A stretch of 47,362 nt of DNA from Bacillota bacterium (GTDB lineage: Bacteria > Bacillota > Clostridia > Christensenellales > SZUA-584): contig JAEYKW010000048.1 of assembly GCA_023408075.1 (NCBI GenBank), forward strand, positions 1 through 47,362, written 5' to 3'. The translations under genes and the position numbers were made by a program. This document shows, piece after piece, positions 24,307 to 33,056 of this stretch (position 1 is the stretch's first letter; every line of letters starts with the position of its first letter). The notes beneath the pieces were generated by a model. That model ran no database searches, had not been told where the DNA came from, and saw only the letters and a list, made by a program, of their open reading frames with translations.

Positions 24307-25392
24307 TTATGCCTGCAACGTGCCGCTCACCTCAATCGTATTTCTTCCGTTTTCCTTGGCGCGGTACATCGATTTGTCCGCTTGGGCGATGAGCTGCTCC
24401 AAGCTCTGCCCGCGCTGCATTTGTGTGATGCCGAAGCTGCACGATACATCTATGCGCGCGGAAAATTCGTAGCTTGTGACGGCGTCCCTGATGCGCATCG
24501 CCACACTATGGGCCTGCTCGGCGCTCATACACGGCAGCAGCAGCACAAACTCATCGCCGCCCCAGCGCACACAAACATCATTGTCTCTTAAGTGTGCACG
24601 CAGTATCTGGGCCACCTCATAGAGCACGGTATCGCCCACGAGATGCCCGTGGCTGTCATTAATCAGCTTTAAATTGTCCACATCCATCAGCACCATGCTG
24701 AGCGGCAGATTGTCCTTTTCGCAGCTGGCCAGCCATTTTTCGGCTTCCTCTTCAAGCTTAACGCGGTTGCCGATCTTGGTCAGCGGGTCCGTGGAATAGA
24801 TTCGCTCAAGCTCCGTTTTGGCCACAAACTCACGGTATTGATACCTTCTGAACAGCATCGCGAATATGGCCCCGACGGCAACCTCAAATGCGAGATAAAC
24901 AATACCGGCGAGCAAATGATTCGATGGCAAAGATGCCATCTTGATACCCGCAAAAATCAGAAACCCCGCCGCCGAAAGGGCCGCAACGCCCACTCCGAGC
25001 AGCCAAAAATTCGGCACCATAAAAATCACCATGATGATTGCCATCACACCGAGCATTTGGATGAAGAAGTCGGGCCGCGGATAATACCAGAACACGAATA
25101 AAAAAATGACCAACGCAAGCAGCTCATAAAACGTGACAAAGACTGACCGGGCAAAGAAAGTCCTCACCCTCCCGATCCAAAACAGCGTACTCAGCAGCGC
25201 CGCCGAATACAGCGACCGTGCCGCAATCACCAACCAGGCAGATTCCGTTTGGAGGTTAATCAGGTCAGGGATCAGCAAAAACAGATTGAACACGGAAATA
25301 AAAACCGCAAAGAACCTGTATATCGGCAATGTCACGTCCAGCCGGTAATTTTCGAACGTGCCTTTTGCCTTGTTTTTTATCAATGATGCCAT
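24307..25392 (-). CDS. Membrane-bound GGDEF diguanylate cyclase
   Basis: 361 residues. Six hydrophobic helices occupy residues 25-195 and form an unclassified membrane sensor. The GGDEF domain runs from about 205. The active-site motif is intact (RWGGDEF), with RDND five residues before it as the inhibitory I-site, so a working, product-inhibited c-di-GMP synthase is expected. Ribosome site AGGGA lies six bases before the ATG. It starts 28 bases after the FAD-dehydrogenase gene and is probably co-transcribed with it. Confidence 0.9.
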   Translation of the reverse strand: MASLIKNKAKGTFENYRLDVTLPIYRFFAVFISVFNLFLLIPDLINLQTESAWLVIAARSLYSAALLSTLFWIGRVRTFFARSVFVTFYELLALVIFLFVFWYYPRPDFFIQMLGVMAIIMVIFMVPNFWLLGVGVAALSAAGFLIFAGIKMASLPSNHLLAGIVYLAFEVAVGAIFAMLFRRYQYREFVAKTELERIYSTDPLTKIGNRVKLEEEAEKWLASCEKDNLPLSMVLMDVDNLKLINDSHGHLVGDTVLYEVAQILRAHLRDNDVCVRWGGDEFVLLLPCMSAEQAHSVAMRIRDAVTSYEFSARIDVSCSFGITQMQRGQSLEQLIAQADKSMYRAKENGRNTIEVSGTLQA

Positions 25393-25420
25393 CTTTTGTC
25401 CCTTATGAGCCAGCGACCCA

Positions 25421-26803
25421 CTATTCCGTCTTATTTATCAATATCAGATCCGCCACATAGAGGCCGTGTGCAGCGGCATGGGAAAGCGAACGCGTGAAGC
25501 CTGCCCCGTCGCCCACAGCATAAATGTTGCTGCAGCCTTTGAGCGCAAAATTTTCGGATGCGGGCCTCGCAGAATAATATTTGCATTCGATGCCGTAAAG
25601 CAGCGTATCGTGGTTGGCTGTGCCGGGCGCGATGCCGTCCAGTGCATGCAGCGTTTCGATAATGTTGTCGAGCTGGCGCTTGGGCATGCATAAGCTTAAG
25701 TCGCCGGGAACCACGTTGAGCGTGGGCACCGTTGTGGAGGCTTTGAGCCGTGCCGCGTCGCTGCGCCGCCCCGTCTCCAGATCCCCAAGGCGCTGAACCA
25801 GCACACTGCCGCCGCTGATCAGGTTCGCGAGAGATGCCACATAGCGCGCATACTCAATCGGGTCTTTGAACGGCTGCGTAAACTTGATGGTGCTGAGCAG
25901 CGCAAAATTGGAGTTTTTGGTCTTCTTGTCTTCCCCTTTATATGAATGCCCGTTCACGGTCAGCACGCCGTCCGTGTTCTCCATAACCACGCTGCCGCGC
26001 TCGTTAAAGCAAAACATGCGCGTGACGTCGCCATAGCGCTTGCTTCTGTACCATATCTTCGGTTCGTATATTTTTTGAGAAAAATGCTCCCATACCATCG
26101 CGGGCAGCTCGACGCGCACGCCGATGTCCACTTGGTTGTTCGTCATCTCCACACCGTTTTTGCGGCACCACTGCGCAAACGCACGGCTGCCCACGCGCCC
26201 CACCGCAAACAAAATGACATCCGCCGAAATTTCGCCGTCCGGCGTATACAGCATGTGGCTGTCTTTATCCACGTCCGTCACCTCGGTACGCGTGAGTATT
26301 TCCACGCGCTCCGCGACATCCGCGATCATGCGTTTCATCGTTTCATAGTTCGCATCGGTTCCAAGGTGCTTAAGCTCCGCCTGCTGCATATGCAGGTCGT
26401 GCTGAATGCAGAGCTTTTTAAGCTCGTTATCAGGCTGATAGCGCTCAATCGAAGCGCCAAAGCCCACAAGCACCTTGTCTGCCTGCTCGATATAATCGAT
26501 CACCGTGGCAGGGCTTAAGTAATCCGTGAGCCAGCCGCCGTATTCGGTGGATATCACATATTTGCCGTCGCTGAACGCACCGGCACCCGCCATGCCCTCC
26601 ATGATGGCACAGTGCGGGCAGTAAAGGCAGCTGCCGAGCTTTTGCGTAATCATCGGGCAGCGCCGTGCATCAAGCGCCGCACCCTTTTCAATGAGGACTA
26701 TATGCAAGGACGGATCGCTGACGGACAGACGGTACGCAGCCATCAGACCGCTGATACCCCCTCCGATAATCGCGACGTCATATTTTTGTCTTTTACTTTT
26801 CAT
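25421..26803 (-). CDS. FAD-dependent dehydrogenase (COG2509 family)
   Basis: 460 residues. N-terminal Rossmann motif GGGISGLMAAYRL with an acidic end at residue 40 binds FAD. A cysteine cluster follows (CPMITQKLGSCLYCPHC), then GMAGAGAFSDGK, which is diagnostic of the uncharacterised COG2509 dehydrogenases. C-terminal IYAVGDGAGFTRSLSHAAAHG closes the FAD site. Substrate and electron partner are unknown; the cysteines could bind a metal or iron-sulphur centre. It lies between the SSB-like gene and the GGDEF gene, all on one strand. Confidence 0.85.
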   Translation of the reverse strand: MKSKRQKYDVAIIGGGISGLMAAYRLSVSDPSLHIVLIEKGAALDARRCPMITQKLGSCLYCPHCAIMEGMAGAGAFSDGKYVISTEYGGWLTDYLSPATVIDYIEQADKVLVGFGASIERYQPDNELKKLCIQHDLHMQQAELKHLGTDANYETMKRMIADVAERVEILTRTEVTDVDKDSHMLYTPDGEISADVILFAVGRVGSRAFAQWCRKNGVEMTNNQVDIGVRVELPAMVWEHFSQKIYEPKIWYRSKRYGDVTRMFCFNERGSVVMENTDGVLTVNGHSYKGEDKKTKNSNFALLSTIKFTQPFKDPIEYARYVASLANLISGGSVLVQRLGDLETGRRSDAARLKASTTVPTLNVVPGDLSLCMPKRQLDNIIETLHALDGIAPGTANHDTLLYGIECKYYSARPASENFALKGCSNIYAVGDGAGFTRSLSHAAAHGLYVADLILINKTE

Positions 26804-26923
26804 ACTTCTGCCCTTCTTAAAAGAATATCACGTTGCATTATAACACCATTTCACCCAGTCTAACAAGTTTTTGCAATGGAGCAGGGCATGTCCGCTTATG
26901 CGGGACGCGAAGAACGCGCCATT

Positions 26924-27523
26924 TTACCATTCCTTCTGCAGCCTCGAAATGGAGACTTCATAGGCGATGCGCAGCGTCTTCTCGCCGGTTTCCAGCGCTT
27001 TTTCATATTGGCGCGATTGTACGCGCCCGTGCAGCGCCACCTTGTCGCCCACTTCAAACCCGGAGGCAAAGCGGGCGTTGCGGCCCCAAACGATACACGG
27101 CACATAGTCTGATTTGTTGTATGCGCGGTTCACCGCCACGAGCATATCCGTGATTTCGCGCCCAAAAGGCGTGACACGAAAGACGGGCGGCTTGCATACA
27201 AAGCCTTTGAGTTCAATTTCATTGACACATGTGCCGCTTTCCGCAAGCTCCCTTGCAAACACCGTCAGATACAGCCTCACCTTGCCGTCCACCAGCTTGT
27301 TGTAAGACCGAAGCTGCCCCCGGACGAGCACGATTTCGCCGCCGCCCAGCGGGTGCTTTGAGAGCAGCCTTTCGGATATCGTGACGGGCAGCACATCGGA
27401 TTTATCGCTGAGCCTTTCACATTCCAGAAAAAAAGTATAAAACGCTTCTCCGTATATCCTGTGCGACAGCTCAAGGCCGCTGAGGCGCCCCGCGATGCTG
27501 ACGCTGTTCGTCGTATCCTGCAT
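26924..27523 (-). CDS. Tandem OB-fold single-stranded DNA-binding protein
   Basis: 199 residues with two consecutive SSB/PriB-like OB folds. The first is about 5-95 (SVSIAGRLSGLELSHRIYG, then VLVRGQLRSYN). The second is about 100-195 (EIELKGFVCKPPVFRVTPFG, then DYVPCIVWGRNARFA and GDKVALHGRVQSR). The acidic C-terminal tip of housekeeping SSB is absent; it ends RLQKEW. It may be a specialised accessory SSB as found in Clostridia. The deacetylase gene ends 21 bases upstream, so they probably share a transcript. Confidence 0.8.
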   Translation of the reverse strand: MQDTTNSVSIAGRLSGLELSHRIYGEAFYTFFLECERLSDKSDVLPVTISERLLSKHPLGGGEIVLVRGQLRSYNKLVDGKVRLYLTVFARELAESGTCVNEIELKGFVCKPPVFRVTPFGREITDMLVAVNRAYNKSDYVPCIVWGRNARFASGFEVGDKVALHGRVQSRQYEKALETGEKTLRIAYEVSISRLQKEW

Positions 27524-27544
27524 GTTTCATCCTCGAATTTTTCA

Positions 27545-28318
27545 TTAATCTTCAAAGTATCTCTGTGTGCCGGTCGCATCCACCACGTAATCGCCGTCCA
27601 GCAGCAAGTCGGACACGGGTTTAATCTCAAAGCCCTGTTCCCGCAGGCCGAGAATGACGGCGCGGAGCGCCTCGGGCGTGGCCGCCATGTTGTTCTGGAA
27701 CATGATGATATCGCCGCTTTTCACCTGTGCGAGCACATCGTCCGCAATCGTCTGCGCATCGAGCCCTTTCCAGTCCTTCGAGTCAAGGCTCCATTTCACG
27801 GGGATATACCCTTCGCTCTCAAGCGCCGTGATGCTCGCAGTATCAAAAGCCCCATACGGCATGCGGATCACACGCGTGTCGTACCCGGTTTTGTCAAAGA
27901 TCATCTGCGCCGCGTCCTTGGCGTCTGCCAATATTTCATCGGCGGTCATTTCGGTATAGCGCATATGATTCATTGAATGGCTGGCTATCTCATTCCCGTT
28001 CTGAGCCATCGCGTCCACTGCCTCAGGATTTTCGGACATCCACAGCCCCATCACAAAGAACGTGGCATGCACGCTCTCGTCACTCAGCGTTTTGAGGATA
28101 TCATTCGTATAGTCCGCCTCGCCAAACGCCGTATCAATAGTGAGCGCAACCGCTTTTTCATCTCCAGCCACGCGGCAAATCGGCATGGAATCGGCCGTGG
28201 TCGTAGCGGGTGCGGCGTCACCCATCGCAAGCTGCGTGTAAACGATGGCGCCCACGACGAGCAGCAGGAAAACAGCAGCGCGTATAATGGTCTTCTTTTT
28301 TACGACAAATATGTGCAT
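27545..28318 (-). CDS. Polysaccharide deacetylase (NodB) family protein, atypical motifs
   Basis: About 257 residues. N-terminal membrane anchor (IIRAAVFLLLVVGAIVYT) then a NodB domain. Zinc motif HSMNH, RMPYGAFD and SLDSKDW are present. Motif 1 reads LTIDTAF, with Thr where the second metal-binding Asp usually stands. Motif 5 reads MFQNN, lacking the usual His. PdaA/PdaB-type sporulation relatives also vary in motif 1, so it may still act on peptidoglycan, or be a non-catalytic member. ATG at 28318 was chosen over GTG at 28324 because it lies at a better distance from AAGGCGG. Confidence 0.85.
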   Translation of the reverse strand: MHIFVVKKKTIIRAAVFLLLVVGAIVYTQLAMGDAAPATTTADSMPICRVAGDEKAVALTIDTAFGEADYTNDILKTLSDESVHATFFVMGLWMSENPEAVDAMAQNGNEIASHSMNHMRYTEMTADEILADAKDAAQMIFDKTGYDTRVIRMPYGAFDTASITALESEGYIPVKWSLDSKDWKGLDAQTIADDVLAQVKSGDIIMFQNNMAATPEALRAVILGLREQGFEIKPVSDLLLDGDYVVDATGTQRYFED

Positions 28319-28476
28319 AATCACACCGCCTTAATGCAACGAATTGATTTAATTATTAGTATTGTGATAGTGGTGTAAATATGCCTGCCAAATGCTTATT
28401 AGGCCGTTTTGCGAAAGTCTTTTCACCGTTGGAAAATTAAAAAGACGTAAAGTTTGAATTGTACGTGCACCCGGGC

Positions 28477-28506
28477 GTTGCCACGCCGCCGCGCGGTGAT
28501 ATATAA
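28477..28506 (+). promoter_or_regulatory. Promoter of mgsA
   Basis: TTGCCA (28477-28482), 18-base GC-rich spacer, TATAAT (28501-28506). The leader to the ATG is about 23 bases and holds AAAGGA. Confidence 0.65.
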
Positions 28507-28535
28507 TATGATAAAACAATATAAAGGAATAAAGT

Positions 28536-28979
28536 ATGAATACACATACGATCCACGCACAAAAAAGCATAGCGCTGATCGCGCATGACAACCGCAAACA
28601 AGATCTCATTGATTGGGTGGAAAAAAACGAAAATGTGCTCAAGCGCCACTTTCTCTGCGGCACGGGCACCACGGCCAAAATGGTCTCAGAGCAGACGGGG
28701 CTGCCCGTGAAGGCGTACCGCAGCGGCCCCTTGGGCGGCGATCAGAAGATCGGCTCGCTCATTGCCGATCTGGCGGTGGACTTTCTGATATTCTTCTGGG
28801 ACCCGCTGACCACGCAGCCGCACGACCCGGATGTGAAGGCGCTGCTGCGCATCGCCGTGCTTTATAACATCCCGGTGGCGATGAACCAAGCCACAGCGGA
28901 TTTTCTGCTGTCGTCCACGCTGATGGATCAGGATTATGTGCGCCCGCTGGTGGACTATAACGGACGCATCGGAAGCTGA
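28536..28979 (+). CDS. mgsA: Methylglyoxal synthase
   Basis: 147 residues, normal length. It converts dihydroxyacetone phosphate to methylglyoxal and phosphate, a bypass of lower glycolysis when phosphate is short. The active site is complete: GTGTT phosphate loop near residue 42, catalytic D69 in GPLGGDQ, D89 in FFWDPL, and H96-D99 in HDPDVKALLRIA. Single-gene unit with its own promoter. Confidence 0.97.
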   Translation: MNTHTIHAQKSIALIAHDNRKQDLIDWVEKNENVLKRHFLCGTGTTAKMVSEQTGLPVKAYRSGPLGGDQKIGSLIADLAVDFLIFFWDPLTTQPHDPDVKALLRIAVLYNIPVAMNQATADFLLSSTLMDQDYVRPLVDYNGRIGS

Positions 28980-29031
28980 AAACCGGGCAGCCGGTAACAG
29001 GGCCTTGTTTTTCGTCCGTTTAATGCCGCCG

Positions 29032-29403
29032 CTATGCGGTCAAACAAGTGCCCGCTAAATGAACGGCGGCAACAGCACCCATGATGTAAATAACCAAATT
29101 TGAAAACACCGATGTAAACGCATTGTTTTCATAATGCCGGAAACAAAAATGAATACCGGCATGGAGAATCAGAAAGATATCCAAAACATAAAACATGACC
29201 TGTCTTGCCGGAGACAACAGCAGCAGCAGCACCGCCGCATACAAAGGGATGTGCAATACCTGAAAGATGCGGCCGGCTTTCTCATCTTCCATGTTTTTCA
29301 GAATGATAAACATACGCCACTCACGGTTTTTGACCGCATCCATTTCGTGGACAAACAGCAAAGACAAATTGACGACAAATAAGACCAGCCATATTTCGTC
29401 CAT
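29032..29403 (-). CDS. Small membrane protein, DUF6713-like
   Basis: About 123 residues with four hydrophobic helices. The motif HEMDAVKNREWRMF near residue 20 recalls the HELDA...REWR signature of DUF6713 proteins; function unknown. ATG at 29403 has GAGG seven bases upstream; ATG at 29418 lacks a site. The thioesterase gene ends at 29421, immediately before it, so they form one transcript. Confidence 0.7.
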   Translation of the reverse strand: MDEIWLVLFVVNLSLLFVHEMDAVKNREWRMFIILKNMEDEKAGRIFQVLHIPLYAAVLLLLLSPARQVMFYVLDIFLILHAGIHFCFRHYENNAFTSVFSNLVIYIMGAVAAVHLAGTCLTA

Positions 29404-29418
29404 ACTCAATCCTCTCAT

Positions 29419-29883
29419 TTATGATCCGTTCCGATCATGACGACAGAGATACGCCTGTTCCTCGCGCAGGTAATCCTCTTTTTCCTGCTCCGTTTGAGGC
29501 AGCAGATCGGGCACATGGGCTTTATGTCCGTCCTTGGCCATTGCCACAAACGTGAACATCGCCACATTGGTCACAATCACCGCACCGGTTGCGAGATTCT
29601 CCGCAGTCGCGGTGATTTTCACCTTCATCGACGTTTTTCCGACCCAAATGAGCTTGGCCTCAACGCTGACCATCTCCCCCTGCCGCACCGGATGCTTGAA
29701 CTCAAGCGCGTCCGCGGCGACAGTGGCCACCTGCGCCCCCGAGTGCCGCATGCAGGCAAGCGCTCCCGCAATGTCCATACGATGCATGAGCTCTCCGCCG
29801 AGCAGATTGCCGAGTAGGTTCGTCATGCCGGGCAGCACGAGCTCCGTCATCACCACTTTGGTTTCTTCGGGTGTTTTTCCCAT
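29419..29883 (-). CDS. Hotdog-fold acyl-CoA thioesterase
   Basis: About 154 residues. The motif MTNLLGNLLGGELMHRMDIAGALA followed by ALEFKHPVRQGEMVSVEAKLIWVGKTSM is the acyl-CoA hydrolase pattern of the YciA/Acot family (COG1607). It should hydrolyse short- or medium-chain acyl-CoA in the cytoplasm. ATG at 29883 was chosen because AAAGGA lies six bases upstream; the ATG at 29904 overlaps that site. Confidence 0.88.
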   Translation of the reverse strand: MGKTPEETKVVMTELVLPGMTNLLGNLLGGELMHRMDIAGALACMRHSGAQVATVAADALEFKHPVRQGEMVSVEAKLIWVGKTSMKVKITATAENLATGAVIVTNVAMFTFVAMAKDGHKAHVPDLLPQTEQEKEDYLREEQAYLCRHDRNGS

Positions 29884-30040
29884 ACGCAGTCCTTTCGCAG
29901 TCATCTTATTTGTCTACAACTTAACGCAAAACCGCTGTTGACGCAAGTGGGTGCCAATGCCAACGCAAAAAAAGAACTGCCCCATGAAACAGGTCGTCGG
30001 CTCCGCATGTGTCTATCGGCAACCATTATATTTTCGCGCT

Positions 30041-30244
30041 TTACTTTTCGCTGAAGAAAAACAGGTCTTCCACCGTGCATGAAAAAACCCTGGCGATATC
30101 CATAGCCAGTTTCAGCGACGGATTATAACGCCCTTTTTCCAGATTAATAATTGTTTCCCGCCGCACATTCACCAGCGCCGCGAGCTCGTCCTGCGTCATG
30201 CTCTGCCTCGCCCTGTGCTCCCGTATCTTTGTTGTTAACGCCAT
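30041..30244 (-). CDS. XRE-family transcriptional regulator
   Basis: About 67 residues, a stand-alone helix-turn-helix (MTQDELAALVNVRRETIINLEKGRYNPS) of the small YgzD/Cro type. The start lies about six bases beyond the DUF3796-like gene stop, so the two are coupled. ATG at 30250 overlapping that stop (TGATG) is an alternative. Likely represses its own operon through the inverted repeat at 30600-30636. Confidence 0.88.
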   Translation of the reverse strand: MALTTKIREHRARQSMTQDELAALVNVRRETIINLEKGRYNPSLKLAMDIARVFSCTVEDLFFFSEK

Positions 30245-30249
30245 TGTCA

Positions 30250-30585
30250 TCACCCTTGCTGTTCTTTAATCTCAAGTGCCAAAAGCGCTATGGTGAAACA
30301 GATTACCGACACGACAAAACACGACACGAGTACGATGCTGCTCGCCAGAAACGCCGGAAACAGGTAATGCAGCACAAACGCAGCGCCCGTGGCCCCCACT
30401 CCGGAAAAGAAACCGATGCTCGCCGCTTTCCTGACGTTTTGCAGAAAAAGTTCATCGGGGTTCACAAAGAAGTAACGGATGTAACATGCGAAGCCGAAAA
30501 AGCCCAGCATCGACTCATCTCCTGCAATGCCCAATATCCCCAAAAGTGAAAGGAGCGACATAAAGCCCAGCTTGTTTCGTTTCAT
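30250..30585 (-). CDS. DUF3796-like membrane protein
   Basis: About 111 residues with three or four hydrophobic helices. The start MKRNKLGFMSLLSLLGILGI and GFFGFACYIRYFFVNPDELF resemble DUF3796 proteins, which commonly travel with a small XRE regulator. ATG at 30585 has GGAGG upstream. Function unknown. The pairing suggests a membrane component controlled by its own repressor. Confidence 0.8.
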   Translation of the reverse strand: MKRNKLGFMSLLSLLGILGIAGDESMLGFFGFACYIRYFFVNPDELFLQNVRKAASIGFFSGVGATGAAFVLHYLFPAFLASSIVLVSCFVVSVICFTIALLALEIKEQQG

Positions 30586-30599
30586 AACCAACCTCCAAT

Positions 30600-30645
30600 G
30601 TGATATATTTATAACATCATGTGAGAAATATATCACGTATATGAT
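30600..30645 (-). promoter_or_regulatory. Promoter of the XRE/DUF3796 operon
   Basis: On the minus strand TTGACA is followed after a 17-base spacer by TATATT. Overlapping the -10 box and start region is a perfect 11-bp inverted repeat, GTGATATATTT (30600-30610) and AAATATATCAC (30626-30636), with a 15-base spacer. It is the natural binding site for the XRE regulator of this operon. Confidence 0.7.
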
Positions 30646-30816
30646 GATCTGTCAACGTCACATTGCCCCGGTCTTATCAAAATCTGCAATGCAGCGCCTC
30701 TCCGGCTCTGCTCCTATAGGCAGACAGCATACTGCTTTTTACAATTTGCATTTGGCATCAAAGATACAGACATATTTCGTTAACGATAACGTCATAAAAG
30801 CTTAACGGTTATTTCC

Positions 30817-30845
30817 TTGACAGGGCTTGGCCAAAACATTATAAC
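30817..30845 (+). promoter_or_regulatory. Promoter of the VanW-family gene
   Basis: TTGACA (30817-30822), 17-base spacer, TATAAC (30840-30845). The leader is about 115 bases. I see no further feature in the 30646-30816 part of this gap. Confidence 0.6.
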
Positions 30846-30964
30846 TATTATATCGTACAACGACATATGTAGTTAATAGATTATGGTATTACATCAAGGT
30901 TTTATGAGGTGCCGTCCATGCAGGTCGCATCTGCACCGGTATTGATGGTTTTAAGGAGATCAAC

Positions 30965-32656
30965 ATGAAGTCAAATTATACCAGGAAAAAGAAGAAGAGT
31001 CAAAAAGGCCTTGCCATCGCACTGATCTGTGTGCTGATCCTCGCTTTGGGCGCGGGTGCCGCATATATATTCATCACGGATGAACTCAACAACCGGATTA
31101 TGAACAACACCACGGCCCTTGAGGGCATCACGGTCAACGGCATCGATATTTCTGGCATGAGTGAGGACCAAGCCCGCGAAGCGACGTCAAATATCCCTGC
31201 CGACCTGCTTTCCGCTATACAAGTTTCTTTTAACGCCGCCGGACAAAGCTTTGCGTATACCGGCGAGGAGCTCGGTGTCGCGACCGATTATGAGGACGTC
31301 TTGAAAGAGGCGATGGCCTTTGGCAATACGGGTTCTCTGGAGGAAAGGAAACAGGCGATAGAGCAGGCAAAAACACAGGGCGTCTCGTTTGCCGTCACCA
31401 CCAACACAAACCGTGAACAGATCGCTTCGGTGCTGCTGCCGCTTAAAGCTACTCTGGACAAGCCGCCCGTGGATGCCTCGTGCACATTCACACCTTGGGG
31501 CCACACGGCCGACGGCACGCCCTATGTGCAGGATCCGCAGGCAATGATTGAAGCGGCTGCATCCGGCAAGCAGTGGGACCGCCCCGAACTCGCGCGCATA
31601 CCCGACGATCAGATGCCGAGTAAGCTCAGGTATAAATACTGGAACAACGATCAATACGTCGATGACTATAGACCCGAGGACGCCAGCATTTCGCGCTTCG
31701 TCTACACGGAAGGCACTGACGGCCTTTCGGTGAATATGGAAGCGGTGGTGGACGACGTGGTGAACCAGATCGAAAGCGGCAATTATGCCAATATCACAGC
31801 ACCCGAGGAACCCATAAAACCCGCAATCAGTGTGGAAGACCTTAAGAAAGATACGCAGCTGATATCCTCCTGGACATCGAGCTTTTCACGGCATGACAGT
31901 TACAACCGCAATTGGAATGTCACCAAACTGTCGGGCATCGTGAACGGCGTGCAGATACTGCCGGACCAAATATGGTCCATCAATGAAACCGCAGGGAACC
32001 GGACACTCGCCGGAGGCTGGAAGGAAGCGTCGGGCATTGTGGACGGTGGGTATGTGGATCAGCCCGGCGGCGGCGTCTGCCAGATATCCAGCACGACCTA
32101 CAACGCGGCCATCCGCTCGGCGCTCGATATCAAGGATTCGACCCATCACTCAATCCCGTCGGATTACATTCCGTTCGGATTGGACGCGACAATCAGCTCG
32201 GGCAGTCCAGATCTTAAAATCAGAAATCCGTATGCCGCGACCGTTTATATCGTCTCGTATATCGATCCCGTCAAGAAAACAGCCACCGTGGAGATGTACG
32301 GCCCCATTGTGGATGATCCTGAGTACGGTCAGGTGATACGCGATTTCTCCTTTGAAGACCTCGGCACATTCGGCGAACCTGTGATGAACTTCGTATACAA
32401 CAGCACAGTCGCGCGCGACGGCAAGGTGTTGGCACCCGGAGAGGCATACGAATACGCAAAATCACGCCCGGGCCGCAAGGTGAAAACGTCTATTCACTAT
32501 ATTGCTCTGGATGGCACTCCGGTCGCGGTGAAGGAATTCCACAGCTATACATGGGACCTCAAGAACGGCACCACATACGTCAACGGGCCAGACCCTGCGT
32601 TAACACCGCCGAATTCCGGTGAAACGCAGATTGCCGCGGGAACGACAATACCGTAA
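30965..32656 (+). CDS. VanW/YoaR-family surface protein
   Basis: 563 residues. Basic N-terminus and one membrane helix (residues 15-36) anchor it. Residues 40-310 carry peptidoglycan-binding-4-like repeats (ITVNGIDISGMSEDQA). The VanW domain follows near 345, with WSINETAGNRT and the signature QPGGGVCQISSTTYNAAI. A G5-like C-terminal stretch (KSRPGRKVKTSIHY) is followed by a Pro-rich tail. The family acts at the cell wall but its activity is unknown; the name comes from vancomycin clusters and does not imply resistance here. AAGGAG six bases before the ATG. Confidence 0.9.
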   Translation: MKSNYTRKKKKSQKGLAIALICVLILALGAGAAYIFITDELNNRIMNNTTALEGITVNGIDISGMSEDQAREATSNIPADLLSAIQVSFNAAGQSFAYTGEELGVATDYEDVLKEAMAFGNTGSLEERKQAIEQAKTQGVSFAVTTNTNREQIASVLLPLKATLDKPPVDASCTFTPWGHTADGTPYVQDPQAMIEAAASGKQWDRPELARIPDDQMPSKLRYKYWNNDQYVDDYRPEDASISRFVYTEGTDGLSVNMEAVVDDVVNQIESGNYANITAPEEPIKPAISVEDLKKDTQLISSWTSSFSRHDSYNRNWNVTKLSGIVNGVQILPDQIWSINETAGNRTLAGGWKEASGIVDGGYVDQPGGGVCQISSTTYNAAIRSALDIKDSTHHSIPSDYIPFGLDATISSGSPDLKIRNPYAATVYIVSYIDPVKKTATVEMYGPIVDDPEYGQVIRDFSFEDLGTFGEPVMNFVYNSTVARDGKVLAPGEAYEYAKSRPGRKVKTSIHYIALDGTPVAVKEFHSYTWDLKNGTTYVNGPDPALTPPNSGETQIAAGTTIP

Positions 32657-32673
32657 GCATGAACATCAAAAAG

Positions 32674-32697
32674 AGGTTGCGAGAGCAGCCTTTTTTG
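32674..32697 (+). terminator. Terminator of the VanW-family gene
   Basis: GGTTGC / GCAGCC stem with a GAGA loop followed by TTTTTTG, 18 bases after the stop codon. Confidence 0.8.
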
Positions 32698-32742
32698 TTG
32701 CCGCCAAGTTCTCAAATATAAATGCTGATTCCTGATGCCTGC

Positions 32743-32886
32743 GGGCGATCCATACCCTGAAGGGCACACGTGATCGCCCCTCATAAATCTATGGGGATGG
32801 CTTCTGCCTATGCTCCGAAAACCTGCCACTCCGATATCATTAAAAATTAGATCGGTTCAAAGGCGGAAGGGTCGCGACCGTTCCGC
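32743..32886. other. Intergenic stretch with two strong inverted repeats and no gene
   Basis: The 400-base gap between the VanW-family gene and pnp carries no credible gene. It contains a nested hairpin, GGGCGATC / GATCGCCC (32743-32750, 32772-32779) enclosing CCCTGAAGGG. It also has a near-perfect palindrome, GCGGAA / TTCCGC (32863-32868, 32881-32886) around GGTCGCGACC. Neither matches a class I recognise. Confidence 0.35.
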
Positions 32887-33016
32887 TTACTGCCGGGTAT
32901 AGCCGCTTGAGTGATGATTATGAAAAGCAACTGATTTGGTCATTCAATCCACTGCGTAGCGGAGAGCAAAGCGACAGTAACAAAGTGGAATATCGACAAA
33001 AAGGATATCCGGGCAT

Positions 33017-33043
33017 CAAAAAAGGCTGCATGCGCAGCCTTTT
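33017..33043 (-). terminator. Terminator of pnp
   Basis: AAAAGGCTGC / GCAGCCTTTT stem with a four-base loop, ending in TTTTTT on the minus strand, just after the pnp stop codon. Confidence 0.85.
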
Positions 33044-33056
33044 CTATGTATCTTTT

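Noticed and set aside
30965..32656. Vancomycin-resistance function for the VanW-family gene
   Set aside because: VanW domains are widespread in Clostridia without van ligase or VanHAX genes, and none are present here.
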